This document shows positions 29,164-40,949 of a stretch of 64,000 nt of DNA, piece after piece. Source of the stretch: Psychrobacter okhotskensis (GTDB lineage Bacteria > Pseudomonadota > Gammaproteobacteria > Pseudomonadales > Moraxellaceae). Positions within the stretch are counted from its first letter, which is position 1; each line of letters begins with the position of its first letter. The notes beneath the pieces are model-generated. The model made no database searches. It saw only the letters and a list, made by a program, of their open reading frames with translations, and was not told where the DNA came from. The DNA lies in NCBI RefSeq assembly GCF_013248965.1, contig NZ_JABRVQ010000007.1:1-64000 (forward strand). Reading direction: 5' to 3'. Position numbers and translations under genes: made by a program.

Positions 29164-30939
29164 ATGGTCACGGTAGTCGAAAACACAGATCCTAAGATTA
29201 AGCCTGTTCCAGCAGTTATCAAAGAGCTAGAGCATAAATATGCTGGCAAATTCGTGGTACAGCACACTGTTGATGAGATTCCAACGGTTTGGGTAGCGCG
29301 TGCTGATTTGCTGGATATTCTCTTATTCCTGCGTAAATTGCCAAAACCCTATGTCATGCTCTTTGACTTGTCAGCGATAGATGAGCGTTTGCGCCAACAT
29401 CGCCAAGGCATGCCCGACAGTGACTTTACGGTGTTTTATCACTTAATGTCGTTTGAGCGTAATAGTGATGTGCGTATCAAGGTGGCACTGAGCGAAGACG
29501 ATGTCAATGTACCGAGCGCCACCCAAATTTGGCCAAATGCCAACTGGTACGAGCGCGAAGTGTGGGATATGTTTGGTATTGTCTTTACAGGTCATCCGCA
29601 TCTGACTCGCATCTTATTGCCTAAGTACTGGGAAGGTCATCCACTACGCAAAGAGTATCACGCGCGGGCGACTGAATTTACCCCTTACTTCTTGAATACC
29701 GCCAAGCAACAATACGAGCAAGAAAACCTGCGCTTTGTCCCAGAAGAGTGGGGCATGAAACGCTCAGGTCGTGATGAAGACTTTATGTTCTTGAACATCG
29801 GTCCTAACCATCCTTCTGCTCATGGTGCGTTCCGTTTGGTACTTCAGCTTGACGGCGAAGAAGTCGTCGATTGCATCCCTGATATCGGCTATCACCATCG
29901 CGGCGCCGAAAAGATGGCGGAGCGTCAAACATGGCACTCATTTATTCCTTATACCGACCGTATTGATTATCTCGGTGGAGTAATGAATGAGCTGCCGTAC
30001 ATCATGTCGGTTGAAAAGCTCGCTGGGATTACCATTCCACCACGCGCTGAAACCATCCGCGTGATGATGAGTGAGTTTTTCCGTATTACCAATAACTTGC
30101 TGTTTGTCGGTACTTTTATTCAGGATGCGGGCGGTATGACGCCAGTATTCTATATGTTTACCGATCGCCAAAAAGCCTATGACGTCATCGAAGCGGTCAC
30201 TGGCTATCGCATGCATCCCGCTTGGTTCCGCATCGGCGGCACTGCTGCTGATTTGCCACGTGGTTGGCAGCGTCTGGTTCGTGAGTTCTTAGACTGGATG
30301 CCAAAACGTTTGGATGAGTATGTTAAAGCGGCATTGCAAAACAGTGTGCTTAAAGGTCGTACCCAAGGCGTCGCGCAATATAATGCTAAGCAAGCGCTAG
30401 CTTGGGGCGTTACTGGTGCTGGCTTGCGTGCCACTGGCGTAGATTTTGATCTACGTAAAGCACGTCCGTATATGGGCTATGAAAACTACGATTTTGAGAT
30501 ACCAGTCGGCTACAACGGTGATGCTTATGATCGCTGTATGGTAAAAGTCGAAGAGATGCGTCAGTCGTTGCGTATTATCCGTCAATGTATGGACAATATG
30601 CCACAAGGCCCTTATAAAGCCGACCATCCATTGGCAGTACCGCCACCAAAAGACCGTACCTTGAATGACATCGAAACCTTGATTAATCACTTTATCTCCG
30701 TCTCTTGGGGCCCTGTGATGCCAGCGGGTGAGTGTACGACGATTGTGGAAGCGACCAAAGGTCTAAACAGTTATTACATCACCTCAGATAAAGCGACGAT
30801 GAGCTATCGTACTCGTATCCGTACGCCGACATTTGCGCACCTGCAGCAGATGCCATCGGTGATTAATGGCTCATTGGTATCCGATGCCATTATGTATTTG
30901 GCATCGATTGATATTGTGATGGCGGATTGTGATCGCTAG
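29164..30939 (+). CDS. nuoCD: NADH-quinone oxidoreductase subunits C and D (fused)
   Basis: This is the fused NuoC-NuoD subunit of the peripheral arm, as in E. coli and other gamma-proteobacteria (E. coli 596-600; here 591). The NuoC part (about 1-190) carries [18 protein letters not shown] and [16 protein letters not shown]. The NuoD part (about 205-591) starts at [16 protein letters not shown] and includes the conserved [14 protein letters not shown] and the quinone-site Tyr/His region. The C-terminus ends ...[10 protein letters not shown], the usual family end with its conserved Asp/Cys/Asp/Arg. A 20-bp repeat array precedes the gene. Confidence 0.98.
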   Translation: MVTVVENTDPKIKPVPAVIKELEHKYAGKFVVQHTVDEIPTVWVARADLLDILLFLRKLPKPYVMLFDLSAIDERLRQHRQGMPDSDFTVFYHLMSFERNSDVRIKVALSEDDVNVPSATQIWPNANWYEREVWDMFGIVFTGHPHLTRILLPKYWEGHPLRKEYHARATEFTPYFLNTAKQQYEQENLRFVPEEWGMKRSGRDEDFMFLNIGPNHPSAHGAFRLVLQLDGEEVVDCIPDIGYHHRGAEKMAERQTWHSFIPYTDRIDYLGGVMNELPYIMSVEKLAGITIPPRAETIRVMMSEFFRITNNLLFVGTFIQDAGGMTPVFYMFTDRQKAYDVIEAVTGYRMHPAWFRIGGTAADLPRGWQRLVREFLDWMPKRLDEYVKAALQNSVLKGRTQGVAQYNAKQALAWGVTGAGLRATGVDFDLRKARPYMGYENYDFEIPVGYNGDAYDRCMVKVEEMRQSLRIIRQCMDNMPQGPYKADHPLAVPPPKDRTLNDIETLINHFISVSWGPVMPAGECTTIVEATKGLNSYYITSDKATMSYRTRIRTPTFAHLQQMPSVINGSLVSDAIMYLASIDIVMADCDR

Positions 30940-31122
30940 TGCTTTCACCTAAGAATAGAGCTTTGCTCAAAGAGTTATAGTTTTAAAAAAAGATAAGTTA
31001 ATCAATATATTACTGCCAAATGGCACACCAAAATGCTGTAATATTTCAGTGCAATGATAGTCAATGTTTAGACAGTCGTTGTAGTGTGATAAAGCGTGAT
31101 GAGTGAGGAAAGATAAAAGATT

Positions 31123-31632
31123 ATGAAAATTGTTTCCGATAAAATGCCAAAAGTAGATGTGGCAAGTATCCTCACTGCTGAGGAAATTGCTGCCATTCAT
31201 GAGTTTATGCACCATTACCCACAAGCACGTGCTGCCTCGTTAGACGCGCTAAAAATCGTGCAAAAGCGCAACGGTTGGGTCGATGATGCGCAAGTGAATG
31301 CTATTGCTAATATCTTAGATATTCCGATGTCAGATATGGACGGTGTTGCCACGTTTTTTAACCGTATTTATCGTCAGCCTGTCGGTCGTCACGTCATTCT
31401 CATTTGTGATTCAGTGGCTTGTTATTTGACCGGTTATGAGGCGTTATCGGCTGAAATCAGATCGCAATTAAATATTGAGTACGGCCAGACGACTGCTGAT
31501 GGTCGTTTTACGCTATTACCGATTTGCTGTTTGGGTAACTGTGATAAAGGTCCTGCGGTGCTGATAGATGAAGACACTTATGGTCCTGTCCAGCCCTCCG
31601 AGGTCGCGCAATTATTGGAGCTATACGCATGA
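31123..31632 (+). CDS. nuoE: NADH-quinone oxidoreductase subunit E
   Basis: This thioredoxin-fold subunit carries the 2Fe-2S cluster N1a. The 169 residues match E. coli (166). The four ligands lie in CDSVACYL and [11 protein letters not shown] gaggaaag ribosome site precedes the ATG. It starts 183 bp after nuoCD. The stop overlaps the nuoF start by 4 bases (ATGA), giving translational coupling. Confidence 0.97.
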   Translation: MKIVSDKMPKVDVASILTAEEIAAIHEFMHHYPQARAASLDALKIVQKRNGWVDDAQVNAIANILDIPMSDMDGVATFFNRIYRQPVGRHVILICDSVACYLTGYEALSAEIRSQLNIEYGQTTADGRFTLLPICCLGNCDKGPAVLIDEDTYGPVQPSEVAQLLELYA

Positions 31633-33053
31633 GTTTAACGATTTCAGAGCAGATTGCTCGTCGCGGTCAAGGCCAAGCGCCAAGCCAGCTAAATGCACAG
31701 CGTGTTCCAATTTATGGCGATAAAGCAACCGCTACTAGCGAAACCAAACCGCTTACATGGCGTTTGGCGCATCATGACGCGGTACTTGATTTATCCACTT
31801 ATGAATCTCTAAAAGGCTTCACAGGTTTAAAAGAAGCCTTATCTAAATCGCCCAAAGCAGTCGGTGATATGATTAAAGCGGCCAACGTCAGAGGTCGCGG
31901 CGGTGCAGGCTTTAATGCTGGTTTGAAATGGACGTTTATGTCGCCACCAGATGGCTTACCGCGTTATCTCATCTGTAATGCGGATGAAATGGAGCCGGGT
32001 ACTTTTAAAGACCGTCTATTAATGGAGCGTTTACCGTTTCAGTTGATTGAAGGTATGCTCATTACCGCGCATGCAATCGGGGCGACTGACGGTTATATTT
32101 TTATCCGCGGTGAGTATATTTTAGCCGCAGAGCGTTTGGTTACTGCTATCGAAGAATGCTTGGCCAATAATCTATTGGGCGCTAACATTCTTGGCTCAGA
32201 CTTTAGCTTTAACTTGCATGTGCATACGGGTGCTGGACGTTATATTTGCGGTGAAGAAACCGCATTGATTAATTGCTTAGAAGGTCGCCGTGCCAATCCA
32301 CGCACCAAACCACCTTTTCCACAAATCTCTGGCGCATGGGGCAGACCAACGGTTGTCAATAACGTTGAGACCTTATGCAATATGCCTGCGATTTTAAATC
32401 ATGGCGTAGAGTGGTATCAGTCGTTGTCGGAAATCAAAGGCAAAAGTAAAACGCCAGGCACGAAACTGTTTGGGTGTTCAGGCTTAGTCAATGATCCCGG
32501 TCTGTGGGAGCTACCATTTGGCTATACCGCTCGTGAAATTATCGAAGATTTAGCGGGTGGTATGAAAGATGGTAAAAAGCTTAAAGCATGGCTGCCGGGC
32601 GGTGCCTCGACCGACTTTTTGACCGCAGAGCATTTAGATGTGGTGGTTGATTTTGACACGATTCAAGAAGCGGGTAGCCGTATGGGTACGGGGCTGATTA
32701 TGGTCGTCGACGAAGCGCAAGATATGGTGCCGCTACTACGCAATCTCGAGATTTTCTTTCAACGCGAATCGTGTGGTTGGTGTACACCATGCCGTGATGG
32801 CCTGCCGTGGGGTGTCAAATTGCTTACCGCTATCAATGATGGCGAAGGGCAAGTGGGCGATGTCGAAAAACTAGAGGGCCTTACGCGTGACTTATGGATT
32901 GGTAAAACCTTCTGTGCGCATGCGCCGGGTGCGATGGAACCACTGATGAGTGCGATTAAATATTTCCGTCCTGAGTTTGATCAAAAAATCGCGCAGGCGG
33001 TTGGTGTCGATGTCATTGATGCGGCAGCCAATCAACAGCCAGAAGTGAAATAA
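31629..33053 (+). CDS. nuoF: NADH-quinone oxidoreductase subunit F
   Basis: This subunit binds NADH and FMN and holds cluster N3, where electrons enter complex I. The 474 residues are slightly above E. coli (445). The NADH/FMN loops [14 protein letters not shown] and [14 protein letters not shown] are intact. The cluster ligands are Cys382, Cys385 and Cys388 (CGWCTPC) and Cys429 (KTFCAHAPG). It overlaps nuoE by 4 bases and precedes nuoG by 10 bp. Extra length is mostly N-terminal and in the far C-terminus. Confidence 0.98.
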   Translation: MSLTISEQIARRGQGQAPSQLNAQRVPIYGDKATATSETKPLTWRLAHHDAVLDLSTYESLKGFTGLKEALSKSPKAVGDMIKAANVRGRGGAGFNAGLKWTFMSPPDGLPRYLICNADEMEPGTFKDRLLMERLPFQLIEGMLITAHAIGATDGYIFIRGEYILAAERLVTAIEECLANNLLGANILGSDFSFNLHVHTGAGRYICGEETALINCLEGRRANPRTKPPFPQISGAWGRPTVVNNVETLCNMPAILNHGVEWYQSLSEIKGKSKTPGTKLFGCSGLVNDPGLWELPFGYTAREIIEDLAGGMKDGKKLKAWLPGGASTDFLTAEHLDVVVDFDTIQEAGSRMGTGLIMVVDEAQDMVPLLRNLEIFFQRESCGWCTPCRDGLPWGVKLLTAINDGEGQVGDVEKLEGLTRDLWIGKTFCAHAPGAMEPLMSAIKYFRPEFDQKIAQAVGVDVIDAAANQQPEVK

Positions 33054-33063
33054 GGAGAGCGGC

Positions 33064-36000
33064 ATGGCAGTCATACATATTGATGGGACCACTGTCGAAG
33101 TAGATAGCGCAGATAACTTGCTACAAGCCTGCTTATCACTCGGCATTGATGTGCCGTATTTTTGTTATCATCCAGCCCTTGGCTCAGTAGGCTCGTGCCG
33201 TCAGTGCGCGGTCAAGCAATTCCAAAATAAAGAAGATATGGAAGCGGGTCGCGGTCGCCTCGTGATGTCATGTATGGTCGCTCCTGGCGATGATATGTAC
33301 ATCTCTGTGACTGACGATGAAGCCAAAGCATTCCGCAAGTCGATGGTTGAGTTACTCATGACCAACCATCCACATGACTGTCCAACTTGTGAAGAGGGTG
33401 GACATTGTCATTTGCAGGACATGACCTATATGTCAGGTCATAGCCGTCGTCGCTATCGCTTTACCAAACGCACCCATCATAACCAAGAGCTTGGGCCATT
33501 TATCGCCCATGAGATGAACCGTTGCATCGCTTGCTATCGCTGTGTCCGTTTTTATAAAGACTATGCGGGCGGCGAAGATTTGGGTGTTTATGGCTCAAAC
33601 AATCGCGTCTATTTTGGCCGTGACAAAGATGGTCAGTTTGAAAGCGAGTTCTCAGGCAACTTAACCGAAGTATGCCCAACGGGTGTATTTACCGATAAAA
33701 CGCATTCTGAACGCTATAACCGCAAATGGGATATGCAGTACGCACCAAGCATCTGTCATGGTTGCTCAGCAGGTTGTAATATCTCACCAGGTGAGCGTTA
33801 TGGTGAATTGCGCCGCATCGAAAACCGCTATAACGGCGAAGTAAACCGTTACTTCTTATGTGATCGTGGTCGCTTTGGTTATGGCTATGTCAATCGTGAT
33901 GATCGTCCAACCCAAGCGCTTGAACGCATCAATGATAAGCATGTCAAAATTAATATTGACTACGCTCTTGATGAAACCATCAAACGTATCAAAGATAAAA
34001 AAGTCATTGGTATTGGCTCGCCGCGCGCCAGCCTTGAGACTAACTTTGCGCTAAAAAATCTGGTCGGCTTTGATAACTTCTCAACAGGTCTGAATCATCA
34101 GCAACAAGCACTGGTCAATAAATGCATCGAAGTGCTTAGCACGGAAGGCATTTATAACCCTAGCATGACCGATATCGAAACGCATGATGCAGTGCTCGTA
34201 TTAGGTGAGGACATCACGCAAACCTCATCACGAGTGGCGCTATCAGTACGCCAAGCCGCAAAGAACGAAGGCCTAAAAATGGCGGCGGCGCTGCAAACGC
34301 AGCCTTGGCTTGCTGAACCAGTTAAGCGTATCGCGCAAGATGCATTAAGCCCAGTTTATGTCATTGATGTGACCCAAACCAAGCTAGAAGACATCAGTAA
34401 AGTGAGCGTAGTCGCGACACCTGAAGACATCACTAAACTTGGTTTTAAAGTCGCTGATGAAATTGCTAACTTCGCTGATGATTTAGCAGAAGTAGCGGAC
34501 CCACAAGCGGCTGAACAAGACGCTAATGTGGATGCGATGCAAGCATTGGCTCAGCAGATCGCTTATGATTTGGTTCAAGCGGATAAGCCATTAATCATCT
34601 CTGGTACTAGCCTGTCGTCTACCGCATTAATAGAAGCGGCGGCACAGATTACTCAAGCATTAACACAAAAACGTGCTGCGATTAAAGCAACGGAACAGCA
34701 GCAAGTTGAGGCACATAATGAGCAGGTTCGCGCCGCTGAAGCACAAACAGCAACTGCTCAGCAAAGCGAAGACAAAGACTTGTCTGCTAAACCCAACAAA
34801 CCGGAAACGGGCGTTGATACAGAAGCACAAGACGATGTCGAGCGTGAGCCTGCAACCAAGCTTGAGCTAAAAGAAGTGAATGATAGCTATCATGCGCAAG
34901 CCGGTATCTATCTAACGGTTCCTGACGCTAACAGCATGGGTGTGTCCATGCTCGGCGGTCAGTCAGTCGAAGAATTGTTAGCGACTGATTTTGATGTCGT
35001 CATCGTCGCTGAAAACCAGCTGACTGATGCAATCGATGCCAATAAATTGACGCAGCTATTATCTGATAAAACCGTCATTGCACTGGATCATCAGCTACTT
35101 GATTGGCATAAAGACGTCGATATCGTATTACCAGCCGCAAGCTTTGCAGAAGCGGACGGCACATTGATATCTGCTGAGGGTCGTGCCCAGCGCTTCTTCC
35201 AAGTTTATGATAACGAATATTATCATCCGATGAGTAGCATCAAAGAAGGCTGGCGCTGGCTGCACGCGGTACATAGCAGTATTGAAGGTCGCGACGTCGA
35301 TTGGACACAGCTTGATGATGTTATTAATGCACTAATCGCTACGCATCCTAAGCTTGCTGGTATCAAGAATGCTGCGCCTGATGCTGATTACCGTATGACG
35401 GGTCTAAAGATTGCCCGTCAGCCGCGTCGCTATTCAGGCCGTACCGCCATGCGGGCCCCAATCTCAGTCCATGAGCCAATGCAGCCAAAAGATTTGGATA
35501 CTGGTTTAACCTTTTCAATGGAAGGCTATAGTGGCAAACAAACACCAAGCTCGATGATTCCTTTTGCCAATGCGGCAGGTTGGAACTCACCGCAAGCGTG
35601 GAATAAGTATCAAGACAAAGTGGGCGGCAGTCTAAAAAATGGTGATCCCGGTGTACGCTTATTTGATCAATTAGAGCGTTTAGCCATGCGTCAATATGTT
35701 GCACCAGAAGCGATGTCTGCAACCACGACCGACATGCAGCAGGGACAGGCTAAGCTTGTGCCTATTTATAATATTTATGCCAGCTCGATGATGGCATCAC
35801 GTAGCCCAATCGTAGCTGAGCAATTGCCTATCGCGACATGGCGTATTGGTATGGACGATGCCAAAGACTGGAATATTGCAGCTGGTGATTACTTAGCCAT
35901 TGAGATTGATAAGCAGCAAATCACCTTGCCGGTACAGATTGTCGGTTATCTAGCAGAAGGTTGTATTGGTTATCCGGTTGGGCAGGTGAGTATTATTCAT

Positions 36001-36141
36001 CCATCCATGCCAGCATCAGTACGTAAGGTTGATGCGCCAGTAACGATGATGGGCAGTATGGCTAATGACAGCTCTTTAACTGCGAATACTAACGATACAG
36101 CGTCAGTAGACAACGCGCCGACCACTACACAGGAGGTGTAA
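33064..36141 (+). CDS. nuoG: NADH-quinone oxidoreductase subunit G, with central insertion
   Basis: This is the large peripheral subunit carrying several iron-sulphur clusters. Ligands are visible for the 2Fe-2S cluster (Cys34, 45, 48, 70), the His-ligated N5 cluster (His102, Cys106, 109, 115), a 4Fe-4S cluster (Cys154, 157, 160, 204) and the extra N7 cluster (Cys231, 234, 238, 266). A molybdopterin-oxidoreductase-like domain follows. It has 1025 residues against about 908 in E. coli. An Ala/Gln/Glu-rich, charge-rich insertion at about 535-610 accounts for much of this and splits the inactive molybdopterin domain. The C-terminal 25 residues are Thr/Ser/Asn-rich. It lies 1 base before nuoH. 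Confidence 0.97.
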   Translation: MAVIHIDGTTVEVDSADNLLQACLSLGIDVPYFCYHPALGSVGSCRQCAVKQFQNKEDMEAGRGRLVMSCMVAPGDDMYISVTDDEAKAFRKSMVELLMTNHPHDCPTCEEGGHCHLQDMTYMSGHSRRRYRFTKRTHHNQELGPFIAHEMNRCIACYRCVRFYKDYAGGEDLGVYGSNNRVYFGRDKDGQFESEFSGNLTEVCPTGVFTDKTHSERYNRKWDMQYAPSICHGCSAGCNISPGERYGELRRIENRYNGEVNRYFLCDRGRFGYGYVNRDDRPTQALERINDKHVKINIDYALDETIKRIKDKKVIGIGSPRASLETNFALKNLVGFDNFSTGLNHQQQALVNKCIEVLSTEGIYNPSMTDIETHDAVLVLGEDITQTSSRVALSVRQAAKNEGLKMAAALQTQPWLAEPVKRIAQDALSPVYVIDVTQTKLEDISKVSVVATPEDITKLGFKVADEIANFADDLAEVADPQAAEQDANVDAMQALAQQIAYDLVQADKPLIISGTSLSSTALIEAAAQITQALTQKRAAIKATEQQQVEAHNEQVRAAEAQTATAQQSEDKDLSAKPNKPETGVDTEAQDDVEREPATKLELKEVNDSYHAQAGIYLTVPDANSMGVSMLGGQSVEELLATDFDVVIVAENQLTDAIDANKLTQLLSDKTVIALDHQLLDWHKDVDIVLPAASFAEADGTLISAEGRAQRFFQVYDNEYYHPMSSIKEGWRWLHAVHSSIEGRDVDWTQLDDVINALIATHPKLAGIKNAAPDADYRMTGLKIARQPRRYSGRTAMRAPISVHEPMQPKDLDTGLTFSMEGYSGKQTPSSMIPFANAAGWNSPQAWNKYQDKVGGSLKNGDPGVRLFDQLERLAMRQYVAPEAMSATTTDMQQGQAKLVPIYNIYASSMMASRSPIVAEQLPIATWRIGMDDAKDWNIAAGDYLAIEIDKQQITLPVQIVGYLAEGCIGYPVGQVSIIHPSMPASVRKVDAPVTMMGSMANDSSLTANTNDTASVDNAPTTTQEV

Positions 36142-36142
36142 T

Positions 36143-37180
36143 ATGCAAGTTACCCGTATTATCCCTGATGTGCCAAGCTTCTTAGCGAGTAGCATGAGCT
36201 TTGATACTTGGTCGATACTTTTTTTGGTCGTACAATCTTTGGTTATCTTTTTAGTGGTAGTCATTGTTGCAGCGTTGATGATTGTCTATGAGCGCCGTAT
36301 GTTGGCGCTTTGGCAAGACCGTTATGGTCCAAACCGTGTGGGACCTTTTGGCTCTTTGCAACTGGTCGCGGATATGCTCAAAATCTTCTTTAAAGAAGAT
36401 TGGACGCCCAATTTTACCGACAAATTTATATTTACTCTAGCACCTGCAGTGGCCATGTTTACTGCATTGGCATCGTTCGCAGTTATTCCTATCTCACCAA
36501 CACTGGGTGTGGCTGATTGGGATATCGGTATCCTGTTTTTCTTTGCGATGGCAGGTATCGCTGTTTATGCCGTTATGTTTGGTGGCTGGGCATCGGCTAA
36601 TAAATTTTCGTTACTCGGTGGCTTACGGTCTGCGGCACAAACCATCAGTTATGAAGTATTCTTGGGTTTATCGTTGATGGGTGTCGTCGCCTTGACCGGC
36701 TCATTTAACTTACGCGAGATTGTCGAGTCACAAATTGATGGCTGGTATATCATTCCACAGTTTTTCGGATTTTTGACCTTTGTCGTGGCTGGTGTGGCTG
36801 TTACGCACAGACATCCATTTGATCAGCCAGAAGCAGAGCAAGAGCTGGCCGAAGGGTATCATGTTGAATATTCAGGCATGAAGTTTGGGATGTTCTTTAT
36901 CGGCGAATATGTCAACGTCGTTTTGATTTCTGCATTAATGACATGTTTATTCTTCGGTGGTTGGCTTGCGCCTTTTAACCTAGATATTCCATTCATTCCA
37001 CCCGCTTTTTGGTTCATGATTAAGACGCTATTCTTTATGACCATGTTCATTCTGGCTCGAGGCTCACTCATGCGTCCGCGCTATGATCAGGTGATGAACT
37101 TTGGCTGGAAAGTCTGCCTGCCCGTCACGCTGATTAATTTATTGGCTACTGCGGCAGTCATATTGCTGATGATGGATTAA
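36143..37180 (+). CDS. nuoH: NADH-quinone oxidoreductase subunit H
   Basis: This membrane subunit forms the floor of the quinone cavity and links the two arms. It has 345 residues (E. coli 325) and about eight membrane helices. Conserved blocks include [40 protein letters not shown] and the charged loop [20 protein letters not shown]. The start has a strong aggagg ribosome site inside the end of nuoG. It is followed by a 193-bp gap containing several small hairpins before nuoI. Confidence 0.98.
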   Translation: MQVTRIIPDVPSFLASSMSFDTWSILFLVVQSLVIFLVVVIVAALMIVYERRMLALWQDRYGPNRVGPFGSLQLVADMLKIFFKEDWTPNFTDKFIFTLAPAVAMFTALASFAVIPISPTLGVADWDIGILFFFAMAGIAVYAVMFGGWASANKFSLLGGLRSAAQTISYEVFLGLSLMGVVALTGSFNLREIVESQIDGWYIIPQFFGFLTFVVAGVAVTHRHPFDQPEAEQELAEGYHVEYSGMKFGMFFIGEYVNVVLISALMTCLFFGGWLAPFNLDIPFIPPAFWFMIKTLFFMTMFILARGSLMRPRYDQVMNFGWKVCLPVTLINLLATAAVILLMMD

Positions 37181-37260
37181 AGGCATTGACGTAATATCAT
37201 TGCGGTAGTTTGGAATGAAGAACACGTTTCTTATTTTATAAGTTTGTTTGTGGTAGATAC

Positions 37261-37360
37261 ATCCGTGATTTTTCGGATAGAAATGAGGTGATTGCTCGTA
37301 TTGGTGAGCAACTTTATCCATATTTGGGATAAACCTAATCATTTAGCATTGCAAATATGC
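37261..37360. other. cluster of small hairpins between nuoH and nuoI
   Basis: Three or four short inverted repeats follow one another: atccg/cggat (37261-37278), ttgctc/gagcaa (37292-37311), tttatcc/ggataaa (37313-37333) and ttgca/tgcaa near 37349. The nuoI ribosome site (aaagga) lies just after. They could slow or process the polycistronic mRNA; no function is established. Confidence 0.5.
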
Positions 37361-37373
37361 AAAGGAAAGTTCC

Positions 37374-37934
37374 ATGTTAGCAACTTTTTTTACGGCCATA
37401 AAAAAGATCGTCATTGGTATGTTTACCATTGTACGCAGTATGTGGATGGTTAACAGTCATGCTCTTAGGCCACGTGACACCATCCTTTATCCTGAAGAGC
37501 CGGTACCGGTACCGCCGCGCTTTCGTGGACGTATTATATTGTCTCGCGATCCTGATGGTGATGAGCGCTGTGTAGCTTGTAACTTATGTGCCGTGGCCTG
37601 TCCAGTCGGCTGTATCTCCTTACAAAAAGCGGAGCGTGAAGATGGTCGTTGGTATCCGGAGTTTTTCCGTATCAACTTCTCGCGCTGTATTTTTTGTGGC
37701 CTATGCGAAGAAGCCTGTCCGACGACCGCGATTCAAATGACCCCCGATTTTGAGCTGGGTGAATATAAGCGCCAAGATTTGGTCTATGAAAAAGAGCATT
37801 TGCTGATTTCAGGACCGGGTAAATATCCCGATTATAACTATTATCGTGTGACGGGTATGGCGGTAGCGGACAAACCAAAAGGCGCTGCTCAAAATGAAGC
37901 AGCACCGATTGATCTAAGGAGCTTGCTGCCATGA
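37374..37934 (+). CDS. nuoI: NADH-quinone oxidoreductase subunit I
   Basis: This subunit carries two 4Fe-4S clusters (N6a, N6b) feeding cluster N2. The 186 residues match E. coli (180). The two ferredoxin motifs have Cys66, 69, 72, 76 ([12 protein letters not shown]) and Cys105, 108, 111, 115 ([12 protein letters not shown]). An aaagga ribosome site precedes the ATG. The stop overlaps the nuoJ start by 4 bases (ATGATG). Confidence 0.98.
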   Translation: MLATFFTAIKKIVIGMFTIVRSMWMVNSHALRPRDTILYPEEPVPVPPRFRGRIILSRDPDGDERCVACNLCAVACPVGCISLQKAEREDGRWYPEFFRINFSRCIFCGLCEEACPTTAIQMTPDFELGEYKRQDLVYEKEHLLISGPGKYPDYNYYRVTGMAVADKPKGAAQNEAAPIDLRSLLP

Positions 37935-38662
37935 TGAATATCTTGAACAATCCTGAACTGGCAGGTTTTTATGCGCTTGCCGCGGTGGCTATCTTTGCCA
38001 GTCTACGGGTAGTTACCCATGCCAATCCTGTACACGCTATTTTGTCGATGATTGTGTCTTTATTGGCGGTCGCTGGCATATTTTTTGTGCTGGGTGCGCC
38101 ATTTGCTGGGGCGTTAGAAATTGTTGTTTACGCTGGCGCAATTTTAGTGCTCTTCGTCTTTGTTATTATGATGCTCAACTTGGGTATGAGTAATGATGAG
38201 CGTGAAGAGCGCTGGCTCGATGCAGGCACTTGGGCAATACCGACAGGGTTGACGATCGTTATCGCCGTTGTGCTCTATGCGCTGATTGGTCTTAATCACG
38301 ACGAAGCAGCCGTCATTGGTGGTATGAGTGTTCCTGCTAAAGCAGTGGGTACTGCCTTATTTAGTAAGTATATTATGTTGGTAGAAGTCGCTGCTTTGTT
38401 ATTATTAGCGGCGCTAGTGGCTGCGTATCATGTGGGCAAAGAGTCGAGTGATGATGAAATTGTCGGCAATGACAGTCAGGACTTTAAGCCCAGTGTGGGC
38501 AGTATCACCCAATACGATAACGATAGCACTCATACTGAACATGATGCGGTAAAAATGGCTAAACCCTACGAATATAAAGATGTCGATCCACATGACTACG
38601 TTGGTAAGAAGGTAAGTATGCAGGTGGGTATGAAGAAAGTCACGCGCAAGGAGTCTGACTGA
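37931..38662 (+). CDS. nuoJ: NADH-quinone oxidoreductase subunit J, extended
   Basis: This is a membrane subunit near the quinone cavity with five predicted helices (about 8-28, 30-52, 54-78, 92-112, 140-165). The [22 protein letters not shown] block is the pi-bulge helix conserved in the family (split here: [22 protein letters not shown]). It has 243 residues, E. coli 184. The extra part is a C-terminal hydrophilic tail (about 170-243) with Asp, His and Lys. It overlaps nuoI by 4 bases and nuoK by 1 base. Confidence 0.97.
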   Translation: MMNILNNPELAGFYALAAVAIFASLRVVTHANPVHAILSMIVSLLAVAGIFFVLGAPFAGALEIVVYAGAILVLFVFVIMMLNLGMSNDEREERWLDAGTWAIPTGLTIVIAVVLYALIGLNHDEAAVIGGMSVPAKAVGTALFSKYIMLVEVAALLLLAALVAAYHVGKESSDDEIVGNDSQDFKPSVGSITQYDNDSTHTEHDAVKMAKPYEYKDVDPHDYVGKKVSMQVGMKKVTRKESD

Positions 38663-39069
38663 TGGTACTAGCAGCAAGCGTGGCACAAGACGTGTCGAAC
38701 GTGCCGTTTGCCCATGAGGTAGCAGGCTTAGTACAGCCCGCTGCCGCGGCGCAGAATGTACTGGGTATGATACCCATGAGCCACGGACTAATTTTGGCGG
38801 GAATTTTATTCGCCATTGGTCTGTGCGGTGTCATGGTACGGCGTAACTTTTTATTTATGCTAATGAGCCTTGAGATCATGATGAACGCGGCAGCCTTAGC
38901 GTTTGTGGTCGCAGGCAGTCGCTGGGTCGATCCGGATGGACAAATTATGTTTATCTTTATTTTGACGTTGGCAGCCGCTGAAGCCTCTATTGGTCTGGCA
39001 ATATTATTACGTTTTTATCATCAGCGTGGGCATCTCGATGTCGATAGCGCCAATGAGATGAAAGGATGA
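38662..39069 (+). CDS. nuoK: NADH-quinone oxidoreductase subunit K, N-terminally extended
   Basis: This is an antiporter-like small subunit (three helices). It normally begins at MIPxxHGL; that sequence starts here at residue 36 (MIPMSHGL). The upstream start at 38662 has a strong aaggag ribosome site and overlaps the nuoJ stop by one base, while the internal ATG (38767) has none. So translation very likely begins at 38662, giving a 35-residue Ala/Val-rich extension. The key glutamates of the family are present: one in [11 protein letters not shown], and one in [10 protein letters not shown]. The stop is 4 bases before nuoL. Confidence 0.95.
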   Translation: MVLAASVAQDVSNVPFAHEVAGLVQPAAAAQNVLGMIPMSHGLILAGILFAIGLCGVMVRRNFLFMLMSLEIMMNAAALAFVVAGSRWVDPDGQIMFIFILTLAAAEASIGLAILLRFYHQRGHLDVDSANEMKG

Positions 39070-39073
39070 TGTC

Positions 39074-40948
39074 ATGAGTTTATTACCATTAACCTTTATA
39101 TTCCCGCTCGTTGGCTTTTTGATTTTAGCCTTTATGCGTGACAAATTATCAGAGCAAGTAGCCGCGATTGTCGGTGTCGGTAGTATGCTGCTATCAGCGC
39201 TATGCACACTGGTGGTCAGCTATACTTTTTTAACGACGCATCCTGCGGGCACGGTCATTGAGGTTCCGCTATGGACTTGGTTCCAAGTGGGAGACTTTGC
39301 ACCAAGCTTTGGCTTGAGCTTTGACGGTTTAGCATTAACGATGACAGGTGTTATTACTGGCATTGGCTTTTTAATCCATCTATTTGCGGCATGGTACATG
39401 AAAGGCGATACAGGCTTTGCCCGTTTCTTTAGCTATATGAATTTGTTTGTCGCCAGCATGCTATTGCTAGTCTTGGCAGATAACCTGTTCTTGCTATATC
39501 TCGGCTGGGAAGGCGTTGGTATTTGTTCGTACTTGTTGATTGGTTTTTATTATCATGACCGCGCTAATGGTCGTGCAGCGATGAAAGCCTTTACCGTCAC
39601 CCGTGTGGGTGATGTGTTCTTAGCCTTTGGTTTGTTTTTATTATTCCGCGAATTTGGCACGCTTAATATTCAAGAGATTATTACGCGCGCTCCGGAAGTG
39701 TTTGATATTAACAATCCAACGATGATTCTAACGACCATGATGCTCGTTGGTGGCGCGATGGGTAAATCAGCGCAGCTGCCATTACATACGTGGCTTGCCG
39801 ATGCGATGGCAGGTCCGACGCCAGTTTCGGCATTGATTCACGCGGCAACGATGGTCACGGCAGGGGTTTATTTAATCGCCCGTCTGCATCCACTTTTCCT
39901 GCTGACGCCTGGTATTTTATTATATTGGGTCGGCGGCGTTGGAGCACTGACGTTGGTCGTTGCTGGCTTTTGTGCACTGGCGCAAACTGACATCAAACGT
40001 ATCCTTGCTTATTCGACTATGAGCCAAATTGGCTATATGTTCTTAGCACTTGGTGTGGGCGCATGGCAAGGAGCGATTTTCCATTTGATGAGCCATGCTT
40101 TCTTTAAAGCGTTGCTATTTTTATCATCAGGCGCGGTCATTTTGGCGGTACACCACGAGCAAGATATCTTTAAGATGGGTGGCTTACGCAAAAAGATTCC
40201 ATTGGTGTTTTGGTGTTATATCATCGGTGGCGGTGCGCTGGCTGCGATACCTTGGGTCACCGTTGGCTTTTATTCTAAAGAAGCCATTCTGTGGGAAACC
40301 TATGCCACTGGTCATCAAGTTTTATTCTATATGGGTGTATTCGGTGCTTTCTTAACCGCGCTTTATACTTTCCGTATGATTTGGATTGTGTTTTTTGGCG
40401 AAGAAAAAACCCATGCGCACAAGTTGTCAGGGGTGTCATATTGGTTACCACTGACTGTATTGCTGGTGTTATCAACTGCGGTCGGCGCATTGATTACTCC
40501 GCCATTGCAAGGGGTGCTGCCAGAGAGCGTTGGACACTTATTAGAAGTTGCTGGTCAAGCGCATGCCAAGCACACCGCAGAGTATATCGCGATGGGTGCG
40601 ATGCTCGCAGGGCTTGTCTTAGCAGCACTATTATATGTGGTGGATAAAGGTCGTACACTCACACGCTTTAAGCGCTCACGTATCGGCGGTGCGTTATATC
40701 ATTGGTGCTACCACGGTCTGGGCTTTGATGCGCTATACGATATAATTTTTGTAAAACCCTTTTTGTTCATCGGCCGCTTATTTAAAGCCGATCCTGTCGA
40801 TAAATCGTGGCTCCTATTACCTAAGCTGGCATCGGCTGGTAATAGGGTATTGTCTGCGACGCAAACAGGGTCACTTCGAGGTTACGCTACAAGCTTTGGC
40901 TTGGGCATGGCTGTATTGCTGGTGCTGGTAATGATGACGGTGGTATAA
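39074..40948 (+). CDS. nuoL: NADH-quinone oxidoreductase subunit L
   Basis: This is the distal antiporter-like proton-pumping subunit. The 624 residues match E. coli (613). Core motifs include LGWEGVGICSYLLIG (pumping Glu in TM5), GAMGKSAQLPLHTWLADAM (Lys in TM7) and the HAATMVTAGVYL block, with the long lateral helix region at the C-terminus. It starts 4 bases after nuoK and ends 1 base before nuoM. Confidence 0.98.
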   Translation: MSLLPLTFIFPLVGFLILAFMRDKLSEQVAAIVGVGSMLLSALCTLVVSYTFLTTHPAGTVIEVPLWTWFQVGDFAPSFGLSFDGLALTMTGVITGIGFLIHLFAAWYMKGDTGFARFFSYMNLFVASMLLLVLADNLFLLYLGWEGVGICSYLLIGFYYHDRANGRAAMKAFTVTRVGDVFLAFGLFLLFREFGTLNIQEIITRAPEVFDINNPTMILTTMMLVGGAMGKSAQLPLHTWLADAMAGPTPVSALIHAATMVTAGVYLIARLHPLFLLTPGILLYWVGGVGALTLVVAGFCALAQTDIKRILAYSTMSQIGYMFLALGVGAWQGAIFHLMSHAFFKALLFLSSGAVILAVHHEQDIFKMGGLRKKIPLVFWCYIIGGGALAAIPWVTVGFYSKEAILWETYATGHQVLFYMGVFGAFLTALYTFRMIWIVFFGEEKTHAHKLSGVSYWLPLTVLLVLSTAVGALITPPLQGVLPESVGHLLEVAGQAHAKHTAEYIAMGAMLAGLVLAALLYVVDKGRTLTRFKRSRIGGALYHWCYHGLGFDALYDIIFVKPFLFIGRLFKADPVDKSWLLLPKLASAGNRVLSATQTGSLRGYATSFGLGMAVLLVLVMMTVV

Positions 40949-40949
40949 G

